Below are positions 9,474 through 21,400 of a stretch of DNA of 32,489 nucleotides, one piece after another (position 1 is the first letter of the stretch; every line of letters begins with the position of its first letter). Location of the stretch: contig MHBM01000234.1 of assembly GCA_001804885.1 (NCBI GenBank), positions 47,592 to 80,080 of the forward strand. Reading direction: 5' to 3'. The translations under genes were made by a program, and so were the position numbers. The stretch comes from Lentisphaerae bacterium RIFOXYA12_FULL_48_11. Its GTDB lineage: Bacteria; Verrucomicrobiota; Kiritimatiellia; UBA8416; YA12-FULL-48-11. A model generated the notes under the pieces. That model had not been told where the DNA came from, did no database searches, and was given only the letters and a program-made list of their open reading frames with translations.

Positions 9474-12400
9474 ATGATGAAGAGAATTCTATTTTCTGTG
9501 TTTGTAATCTTCTGTTCATCGAATATTTGGGCCGTGGATGGCATATGGAATTACAATGGTAGCGACAACTGGACCACGTCGAGCCGCTGGAATGGAAGCC
9601 AGATCGCCAGTGGCACGGATGGGATTGCTGATTTCTCCCGGGTGAACATTGATAGCGGTACCAGGACTGTGACGCTGAATGGAAACCGTACGATTGGAAC
9701 AGTCCTTTTTGGCGATTTCATGTGGCTCTCGAATGATTGGGTGCTTCAACGTGCAGGGAACTTGACCCTGGATGTCACGAGCGGTCTACCTGTGATAAAT
9801 ATATCGAATCGCACTACCACCATTACTGCCGTGATTGACGGTAACGATGGTTTGGAAAAGAGGGGGCTCGGTACGCTGGTTCTTGCGGCGACGAATCTTT
9901 TCACAGGGCCGGTGGTTCTTAATGGCGGACAGACCACACTTGATTTCAGCGGTTCTCTTTCACCGACAAATAATATTATAGGTTCCGGTTCGGCGCTGAC
10001 TTTGACTGGCGGTTCCACCCTGATAATCAAAGGGAAGAACAGTGTAGTGAACAGCCAGACGTTTGATGGCATGACCCTGGATAACGGGCTTAATTTTGTT
10101 ACTGTGACCAATGGTAGCGGTGGTACTGCCAATCTTAATCTGGGGACGATTACCCGGAACTTGGGACTTGTAGATTTCAATCTTCCTTATAACGGCAGTA
10201 TTACAACTTTAACGCCAAATGAGGACGGTATCCTTGGTTGTTATGCAACTGTGAGGTCGAATGACTGGGCCAGGAATAATGGTTTTAATGTTGTTGCACC
10301 TTACATGGCCTACAGCACGAACGTTTTCATTGCCGGGTATAATTCTATAATCACCCTGAACTGTACAATGACGAATGCGATGGTGAACAGTCTGAGGTTT
10401 AACGATTCTACCACCCGTACTCTCTCGCTTACCGGTACAAACCGGATTGTTTCGGGCGGACTTATGTTTACAGCCAGTTCGGCGGTTGGATCCAAAATCA
10501 ATGGCGGCTGGCTCACTTCCGGCACGAATGAGCTTATAATCATCGACAACCATAAGGTTGACAGGAGAAGTGGGCTGACGAATACCAACCTGGATACAAT
10601 TATCACGGACAGGGGGGCTACTTCGGTTGTGCTGAGACTGGTGTCATACAGCGGTGCGATGGGTTCACAGAATGGCAGTCTGATAACGCTGGCCAGAACA
10701 AACAACACATATTCCGGTGGTACATATTTAAATAATGCAGGGGTATACTTTTATGGGGACGGATCGTTTGGGCCTGTTCCTTCGACGCCGCAGACGAACA
10801 TCACTGCTGTTAGCGGATTTAACTGGCTTAAACCCCGAAATGCCATGACGACTGATGTGAATCGTACCTTTTATATTAACACTAATGCATTTATGGTTTT
10901 TGATACACGGAACAGTTCCTTAACGATCAAAGGAGCGATTACCGGGCCCGGGGTTCTTTTAGGGCCTACAGGTGTTACCGGGTATCCTCTTGTTTTAGAT
11001 GGTTCCAATACCATTACCGGGACTATTGAGGCCAATACTACAGCGTTACGTATGACTAATAGTGCCAGCCTGCCTGCAACTGCGAACCTGCGGCTGGCCG
11101 GCTGGAGGGATAGCTGGGATCAGGGTATTGTTGAAATGAACGGGACCTTTACGCGTGATCTGGGCTTTGGTGCCAACCAGGTGGCATGGATGAGCTCCAT
11201 TTACAGCAGTGACTATCGCAGTGGAGGTTTTGCTGCTGTTGGCGGGCCATTGACCGTCAACATCGGTGGCAACGGTTCAAACCTTGTTTGGAGTCAGAAC
11301 TACTTTAGTCCATATAACTATTTTCAACTCGGTAATGTGAACAGTACTGATCCGGTTATCTGGGTTAATCCGATAAACTTGAATTCAATTAATGGCGGTC
11401 GCCGGATCAATGTGCGCGGTACTGCGATTATGCAAGGCGTTATTTCGGGAATAGATTGTGAGATTATAAAGAGTGCGCCTGGTAACCTGATTCTTGCCGC
11501 AACCAACAGCTATGCCTTTACCAGAATTGAGCAGGGGACAATAACTATTTTTTCTGATGGATCAATCGGCGCCGTGCCTTTTGTTCCTACAAACAGCATA
11601 CGGTTCAATTATGGGAATGGCGCCCTTCTGGCTGGAGCGGATCTTGTTCTTGGTAACACCCGTAACATATGGATTGCGAACAATTATGTCGGTACCCTCG
11701 ACTCAAGCAACTATGTCATGACCGTTTCAGGCGTTGTTAACGGCCAGGGCGGATTGGGTAAAGCCGGTGCCGGTCAGGTTGTGTTGCTGAATGAAAATAC
11801 TTATGCCGGTCCTACGTTGATAAGTAATGGAACATTGGTTGTTAATGGTTCTTTGCATAGTGACAGCATCGTTACTGTTACCAACACTGGTTTTATTGGC
11901 GGATCGGGCGTGGTGAACGGCCCTGTTACTGTTCTGTCCGGTTCCGGGCTCGTGCCTGGCGGGACAAACAGCGGCGGGATTTTGACATTGAATAATTTCC
12001 TGACGATGAATTCCGGATCAATATACGGCTGGCGATATGGAACAACTCCAGGGCTTGTAGCTGTTTCAAATCAGGTGACATTAACTCCGGGTGGTGAATG
12101 TACGTTGAGGTTATACAATCCGGAGGGATTGACGGAGCCTGTTAACCAGCAGTTTGTGATTATGACCTGGCCTGTAGGAGTCGCTGATCCTGACACAAAC
12201 ATTACCTGGAACATTGAGAAACCGGTTGGTGGAGGTGCGGAAGGGTGGGCAATGCCCGTGGTTTCCATGGATACAACAAGCAACCGCATGCTTGTTACAT
12301 TCCCTGCGGCAGGGTTCCCTGCGGTTAATAACGGAATTGGCCCGAGCGATGTGCTGACCAATACGGCTGTATTGAACGGGAGTTACACATCAACCGGGTC

Positions 12401-15400
12401 AACGGCGGAAGTTTGCATCTACTGGGGTGTGTCTGACGGCGGGACAAACAAGGCGACCTGGGAGAATGTATATTCGAATGGTGTGACCAGTGTGGGAGAT
12501 TTTTCAACAGCTCTCTCAAATCTTTATTATGGCTTGCGCTATTACTACCGCTGTTATGCGTCAAATGCCGTGGGTGAATGCTGGAGTCCTGTCAGCAGCA
12601 GTTTCACGACAATGATGCCAGGGCTTTATTTGTTTGGACTTCGAGGTTCGCTTTTCCTGAATGATCGACAAAATGCTAATGCTCTTAATTTAAATGATGC
12701 CGCTTATAACATATCTTCTTACAGGGTATTTACCGGGTACAAGGTAAACAGTGTTCTTGCGCTGGCCGAAGCTCCTCAGTACAATACCATTGCCACCGGA
12801 GATATTTACAATTTCAGCATGTTTACGGGATTTCCGTCGTCGGATTATTTTGCCACTGTGTTTAGCGGTCAAATGGTTCCAAGGTTTTCCGGGGTTCATA
12901 ATTTCCGGTGGGATTGCGACGACTGGGGCATGATTTACATTGATTTTAATAATGACGGTATTTTCCAGGCCAGTGACGGTGTGGTTGCTGCCCCGATACG
13001 GTCTACCAGCGGAAATGTGACCCTGACGGCCGGGCAGGCATATAATATTATCTTCCTGGGCAAGGAAAATGCAGGTGGTGAATCGATTAATTTCTGGATT
13101 ACTGAGCCGGGTCAGCCGGAAGCGCGTGTAAGCGTCATCCTTCAGCCGGGGATGTGGAAGTATTGCCAGGCTGGTGCAGGAGTATCTAATAGTTTCCCGT
13201 CCAGTATTGAAGCAACTTCCGCCGTGTTTAATGCAGTGTTGTCTTCTTCGGGAACAGTGTCGGAAGTGTGGGCTTATTGGGGTCCGGCAGACTGTACTAA
13301 TGTTGCTTCAGCCTGGGCGAATTCTGCCTATCTTGGTTCGTTTACCAACGTTGTAACCAATCTAAGTTACTCCGTAACAGGGCTGACGCCTGATATTCCC
13401 TATTATGTCCGGTTTAGTGTTACAAATGTTTTGTTAACCTCGTGGAGTGATCCTGTCAGTTTCAGGACAGCTTATCAGCCTCTGGCTGATACGATCCAAG
13501 CCAGTCCCTTCAGGACCAAAATCACGTTCAGCGGGTACGATAAAGCTGAAACTTTGACAAACCTCCCTGTGCTGGTTGTGTTGAGTGAGAGCATGACTAA
13601 TTTCCTGTACAGTCAATTTGCATCGTCTTCCGGAGCCGATTTGCGGTTTACAGATGAAACCCAGACTAATGAACTCAGCTACGAGATAGAACAGTGGAAT
13701 CCCATTCGTTTTGCCGGTCTTCCATCCGGCTTGGCGCTATGGCTCAAGGCGGATGTTGGTGTTGTGACGAATGGAAGCGGCAATGTAACCACTTGGCAGG
13801 ACCAGTCGGGCTGGGGACGTGATGCGAATAATGTCATCAGCGATCCAGCTCTTCTCACTAATGGACCTGCAGGGCAGAATGTTGTAAACTTCGATGGCGG
13901 TGATGCGGTTTACACGACATACAATTTTGACAGTCTTCAGCAGTATACTATTTTCTCGGTTGCCCGGTATACGGGGCCGGATTATTATGGTCGTGTTATA
14001 TCTTCTTTTACCCGTAATGATTTGTTTGGTTTCCATAGCAGCGGTGATGAACGGTGGCATATGGAAGGCTGGATATATAATGGTGGTACTGCTAACACCA
14101 ACTGGCATCTGCATGCGGGTACCATAAACAACGAGTCTGATCCCAAAGCTAATTTCTGGAAGGAAGGCAATCAGCTGGCATTTAATGCCAATGGTTCATC
14201 TGACAGCTATTTTAAGCCGGGGCGTGTTGAGGTTGGCGGTTGGAATGGAGCCAGTGAGATGTCAAAATGTGAAGTTGCCGAACTGATTATTTTTGATCAT
14301 GTGCTGACGTCAAACGAGCTTAACCAGGTGGGAGGTTACCTGTCGCAGAAGTATGGATTGCCCTCGGCTTATTCTGCTACGACAGGAGCATCGTATGTCT
14401 GGGTTAAAATACCGGAATTCACGAATAACTGTTCAATCTGGGCGTACTGGGGCAATACCAATGCTGTTGTTTCGCCGGTCTATACCACCAACGGCTCGGT
14501 CTGGTCGGAAGGCTATATCGGCGTCTGGCACATGGACCGTACGAACACGCTTGATTCAACTTCCAATCACTGGAACGCGACCGAATGGTTTTTCCCTCGC
14601 GAGTCAACCTCGACAGGGTTCGTCGGGTCTGCCCAGACCTTTAACGGCAGCAGTTCCTTCATGGGCGTTGGTCCCATAAGGGTTGCCTCGGAAATAAGCG
14701 TAGAGGCTTGGGCATATTCAGGCAATTTCGGACAGAATGGATTCATAGTTAGTAAACAGCCGGTGGACTTGAGATGGCAGTTATTCCTCGAAGGTTCGTC
14801 CGTGAGATGGAGCGGCAGCAGTGAGGAGATAACTGCTTCAGCGCCTGCTAATAATGCCTGGCATTACCTGTCGGGCATGCAAAGCGGGTCGGATGCATAC
14901 CTGTATGTCGATGGCATTCAGCAGGCATCGGGTTCGATCAGTTCTATTGAGGATGGAAGCGGTTACGTCGAAATCGGCCGTTACAACAGCGGTTCTTACT
15001 TTAATGGCCTTTTGGATGAAGTAAGGCTGTCCAGTGTCATGCGTTCCTCCAACTGGATGTGGGCGTGCTGGCTGAACCATGCATCAAACAGCAGTTTCGG
15101 CATATGTCAACCTGTTGTCGGGATACAGAACCTGGCGGCAACAAACATTTCGTCCACATCAGCGGTTTTGAATGCGACTCTTGGCACGACCGGGCTGGCC
15201 ACGGATGTTATTGCATACTGGGGTGCGAATGATGGCGGGACCAATCCGGCGTCATGGGCGAGCAGTAACTTTGTGGGATCCTTCTCCGATTTGTATACCA
15301 ACCTCAGCTGTGTGGCGACAGGACTGGCAGCGGGTGTTGATTATCTTTATACGTTCCGTGCAGTCAGTACGGAAAGTGATATCTGGGCATCAGGGATAAA

Positions 15401-18400
15401 GAGCTTCAGAACGCTGGCAGGTATGTCGGGTTTCTCCAATAAGATGAGAATTACATTCAGCGGGTATGACAGGGACGAGACGTTGACTAACTTCCCTGCG
15501 CTGGTGACTCTCGGAGAGAGTCTGCCCAGTTTCCTTTATAGTCAGTTCCTGGAAGGGGCAACCGATCTGCGTTTCATGGATGCAGGCGAAACCCGTGAAC
15601 TGAACTACGAGATAGAGTCCTGGAATACGAATGGCAGTTCTTATATCTGGGTGCAGATCCCTGAATTTACGAGCAACTGTTCCATCTGGGCATACTGGGG
15701 TAACCCATCTGCCACTGTTGCGCCTGTCTGTACAACCAATAGCGCCGCTTGGGATTCCAACTACAGAGGCGTCTGGCACATGAAAGAGGCAGATGCATTG
15801 GATTCTACCTGGTTAAAGAACAATGGTACCGGTTATGGTAATACAAATGTTATGGGTGGAAAGATAGGCAATGCACAGGGCTTTGATAACAACTATGTCC
15901 AGATCGCTAATGAGAATAATTTTGATATCAACGATAAGTTGACGGTTTCCGCCTGGGTGAGGGTGGATAATGGGTGGCGTACCACATGGCAGACGGTTGT
16001 GAGCAAGGACGGTGAGGGTGAAGGGTGGCAGCTCAGAAGGTATAACAACCTGGATGCAGCTTCATTTACTATGCGTGGTACTGGCGGTGATGACAATGGA
16101 CCAATCGGTATGGCGGGACTGAATGATGGCCAGTGGCATTACCTTTTTGGTGTCTTTGATGGAGTGAACAGAAGTTTCTATGTGGATGGTATTGGTGACA
16201 TAAATCTTGCCGATACGGGATACATCAGCCTGGATAATGAGCCTGTCAGGATAGGTGCCAACAATGGCGCCGGAAACCGGCACAGGGGAATAATCGATGA
16301 GGTGCGTATCGAAAACACGGCCCGGTCTTCCAACTGGATGTGGGCGTGCTGGCTCAACCAGGCATCGAACAGCTTCTTCAATACATATTCACTTCTCGGT
16401 GAGATTAAGAATGTTTCAGCTTCAGGTGTCACGGCTACATCGGCAGTATTCAATGCGACGCTGTACGCCTCGAATACGGAGTTTGATGTTTCGGTATGCT
16501 GGGACACGAATAACTGGGGAACAAATGTTACGTTGTGGGCCCATACAAATTATGTCGGGTCATGGACAAATGTCGATGTCACGAGCATTTCATGTACAGT
16601 GAGTGGGTTGGTTTCGGATGCTCGATATTACTATACATTCGTTGCCACGAATACGACTGACAGCCTTCAGGGTGATGATGCACAGAGCTTCAGGACATTG
16701 TTTTCGACTGAGTCGGTGGCAACGTATCCTTACAGAATGCAGATTACGTTCAGCGGATACGACAAAGATGAGACGCTCACGAATTTCCCGGCACTGGTGG
16801 TGTTGACGGATGGTTACAATGGGTTCTTTTATAATCAGTTACAATCCGGCGGTGTTGACCTGAGGTTTACGGGTGAATCAACGAACGAGCTCAATTACGA
16901 GATAGAGTCCTGGAATACAAACGGCAGTTCCTATATCTGGGTGCAGGTGCCGGAGTTGACGAATAATTGTTCGATTTGGGCTTACTGGGGTAATGCCAGT
17001 GTGTCCGTTCCGGAATATACAACCAATGGTGCAACCTGGAATACTGATTTCATGGGTGTATGGCATCTGCATTCCAATGCCTCGGATTCGACGGTTAATA
17101 ATTATGACGGGCTTGTATATGGCGGAGCAAATTCATTGCCAATGGAAGGATTGATTGGAAATGCCTGGTACTTTGATGGGCTGGATAATGCCGTGCGTGT
17201 TACGCGGATGATACAGGCAGACTTCACGATTGCCTGCTGGATGAAGGCGGATGGCGGCAGCATCAATGGAACGCAGTGGTATAATGGAACTGGTTTGATC
17301 GATGCGTATGTTGCCTCGTCTACATATGACTTTGGCATGGGATTTGACAGTAATAAAGTCTCATTCGGAACCGGTAACCCTGATCAGACTCTGTTGTCCT
17401 GCGTTCAGGTTAATGACGGGCTTTGGCATCATGTTGTGGCAACAAGGGAACGGTTGAGCGGAGCAAAGAGAGTTTATGTAGATGGTGTGGATTGCGGAAC
17501 ATTGACGGGCAACACCAACTTCCTGAACGTAGCCGGAACGATAGCGTTTGGCCAACTCCAGACCTGGGCTAATTATTTTAAGGGGCGTTTGGATGAGGTT
17601 GAGATATCAGGTATTACACGTTCTTCTAACTGGATCTGGGCATGCTACATGAATCAGGCGTCGAACAGCGTGTTCAATCCTGCCGGAGCCGTGGAAGGCG
17701 TTCTGCTGCCTTATGTTAGTAACAGCAATGGTGCTTCGGCTGTGCTGCTTAACTCGGCAACATTGAATGGTTACCTGGTGGCTACGGGCAATGCTCCTAC
17801 GACAGTCTGGGTATACTGGGGTACGACGGATGGCGGTACCAATAAACTGGACTGGGGTACCGACGGTACTTTCGGAGAAGTTGGGGTTGGGTTATTGACT
17901 ACCAATATCACGGGACTGGCGAGTGCTACGGAATACTATTATAGATTCTATGCGAGTAATTCCAATGGTGAGTGCTGGGCGCCTGCGACGGAGAGCTTCT
18001 CGACGTTGCGATACAGGACGAAAATCCAGTTCGGCGGATATAACAAAGACGAGATATTGACGAACTTCCCCGCCCTGGTGATGTTTACCGAAGGATTGAA
18101 TGGGTTCTCGCACAGCCAGTGTGCTGCGAATAACGGAGGAGATCTGAGGTTCGCAGATTCCAATGAGATGGTAATTCTGAATCACGAGATAGAAAAATGG
18201 GATACAGGTGGCAGTTCGTACGCATGGGTGCAGGTGCCTGAGTTGGTGAGCAACGGGTGGGTATGGGCATACTGGGGCGGATTGGATACAAACATGCCTT
18301 CATATGCGACAAATGGAGCGACTTGGTCGCAGAATTATCTTGGAGTATGGCATTTTGGTTCGACAAACTCTTTCTACAAGTATCCTGATTCGACGGCATC

Positions 18401-21400
18401 CCGTTTTGACGGGGTGAACTACGGAGGGGATTCTATCCAGGGCAAGGTTGGCGGGGCAGTGGATTTCAGTGGTGGCTTTAAGTATGTTGATATAGGTGGT
18501 ATAGGAAGTTCTTCTTCAAACTATACTTTCCAGTACTGGTTGCAGACATCATTGCCTAATGGCTATTTAACGGATATAGCCAATGGCCGCATCATTACCC
18601 GCATGGAGAACGGGACTATAAGGACATATGACTCAGCGGGCTCCTGGCGTACGGCTTATGGTTCAGGTCTCAATAACGGGCAATGGCGGCATGCTGTGTT
18701 TGTCTTTGATTGTGATACCAGTACTGGTGCAATATATATAGATGGAGTTCTTGCTGGCAGTGGTATCACATATAAGCCTACCACGATCGGTGGAAATGCA
18801 AGGATTGGATGCGATGTCAGCAGTGCGGCGTGGAATCATTTCTTTGGCGCCATTGATGAATTTCAGATATCCACAGTGGTGCGTTCCTCCAACTGGGTCT
18901 GGGCATGTTACATGAACCAAGGCTCGAACGGATGGTTCAATACGGTCAATCCGATTGAGAGCACAAGCTTACCGGTTATCAATAACAGTGGTGCTGCCAG
19001 CCTGACGATGACATCGGCATCTGTCGGTGGTTATCTTTCATCAACTGGAGGCGCTCCTGCGACTGTCATGGTTTACTGGGGAACGACAGACGGAGGGACA
19101 AACAAGGTGGCCTGGCTGAATTCGATTGATATGGGCCAGCCTGTTCCTGGCTCCTTGAGTACAAATATAACCGGGCTTGCCGCTGGTTCCACGTACTATT
19201 ATCGTTATTATGCGAGCAATTCATTTGGTGAATGCTGGGCTCCTGCCTCCACATCGTTCTCACCGACCCGGCACCAGTTGAAAATCCAATTCAGCGGGTA
19301 TGACAAGGAAGAGACTTTGACTAACTTCCCGGTATTGGTCACGTTTGCCGATGGTTCCAATGGTTTCTCGTACAGCCAGATGTCGTCACAGATTGGCGGT
19401 GACCTGCGGTTCATGAATTCCAATGAGACGGTTTATCTGAACTACGAGATTGAGCAATGGGATCCAGCGTCACTTTCTAATATGGTTCCATCCGATGTTT
19501 CAGGCCTTGTGTTGTGGCTCAAAGCTGATGCGGGTGTTCAAACCAATGTTGATGGGTATGTCAGCAGCTGGACTGACCAGTCCGGAGCCGGCGTGAATGT
19601 CTCGCAGAGTGCTGGAGGTTATCAGCCAATTTATGTCACCAATACAATTAATGGCCTGCCGGCTGTCAGATTTGATGGATTTAATGATCAGATGACCTGG
19701 CCGTCTGCCCTTGCTGCCCGGACAATTTTTGTGGTTAATCGGGTGGCTGTCGGCTCAAAACAATATTGCGGTGTAATAGGTTTCAATGGAAACGATATGG
19801 GGATCAGGCGTGAGAATTCCACGACCTGGAGGCATTCTGGGTCGTCTTCCGATTTTTCTAATCCCGCGGGAAGTGCCTTCAAGATTAACGGCCAGGCGAC
19901 GACTATAATGGCAGAGGATGTGTGGCATGTTATTACTGCTGTGCGTGGGATTGGTACAATGTCTGTTGATTCTATCGGCAGTTATTACGCTGGACGGGAG
20001 TTTGGCGGGGATTATGCCGAAGTGCTGGTTTATAACCGTGATTTGTCTGTAAATGAGCAGAACCGCATCGGTTGGTACCTCGCTCAAAAATATGGTTTGA
20101 ATACAACTTATACCCAGCCAACCGGTGAATCGTACATCTGGGTGCAGGTTCCCGAGCTCGTCAGTAATGGTTGCATCTGGGCTTACTGGGGTGGCTTGGA
20201 TACGAATCCGCCGGCCTGCACGACAGATGGTTCAACATGGGATACGAGCTACAAAGGCGTATGGCATATGAATCAGCCATATGCCAAAGATTCAACAACG
20301 AATGCCAATAATGGCATTCCTGTTGGTGCTATGGATGAACAGGGAAAGATTGACGGGGCGCAGTGGTTCAACGGCAGCAGCTACATTAATTGTGGAACAG
20401 GCCCCAGTTTGAACCTGCCGACCATGTTGACCGTGGAATCATGGCTCAAGCCCAGTTCTGTTTCGGGAGAGAAGTCAATGGTTGGCAAGAGCGGCGCCAT
20501 GATATTCAAAACGAGCGGAACAGAGATAAGATTTACAACGCCGGCTGTCCTGGATCATTCCTCTTCCGGTGCCGGATTGGCGACCGGAACCTGGTACCAT
20601 CTCGCATGTTCGTTTGAAGAAAGTACTCTGGACGGATGCAAATTCTACAAAAATGGGAATTTCCTTACGGCTTCCAATTCTTCTGCCTTGACCGGTAATA
20701 ACAATGCTTTCCAGATAGGCGGATATACTGAATATGGTAATGGCGTAATAGATGAAGTGAGGATATCAGACATAATTCGCTCGCCAAACTGGTTGTGGGC
20801 CAGTTACATGAACCAGGTATCCAATTCTTCGTTCATGAGTGCTTCACTGTTTATTTCTAATGAAAGTGCGACTAACCTCGCGGCCACTTCCGCCACCATG
20901 AGGGGATACCTGCACCATACTGACAGTGTTCCAACGTATGCGTGGATTTTCTATGGACAGACTGACGGGGGTTCGGTTGCCACCAACTGGCAGAATACCA
21001 ATTATCTTGGAGAAGTGTCTGAAGGGCTTATTTCAACTAACATAAGCTCGCTGCAATCCGAGAAGGTATATTATTACAGGTATTATGCATCTAATTCGGT
21101 GCGTTCTGCCTGGGCAACTCCTTGTGAAAAATTCTTTACCGGTCAGATTACTGTTCATGCCACAGATGCCGATGCATCTGAAGTTGGTCCGGATACCGGA
21201 ACTTTCACTGTTTACCGGTCAGCATTGGAGACTAACAGCGCGCTGACGGTGAATTATCTTATAGAAGGTACCGCAACCAGCGGAAGTGATTACATGACGC
21301 TGAGCGGCGCAGTGACAATTCCCGTTGGTCAGACTAATGCAGCAATCACAATTATTCCGATTGAGGATATTTTGTCTGAATCAGCGGAAACTGTCGACCT

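Noticed and set aside
9746..10708. Long antisense frames opposite the beta-strand repeats of the second giant gene
   Set aside because: They arise from repetitive codon use in a strongly supported sense gene; no ribosome binding sites and no recognisable domain.
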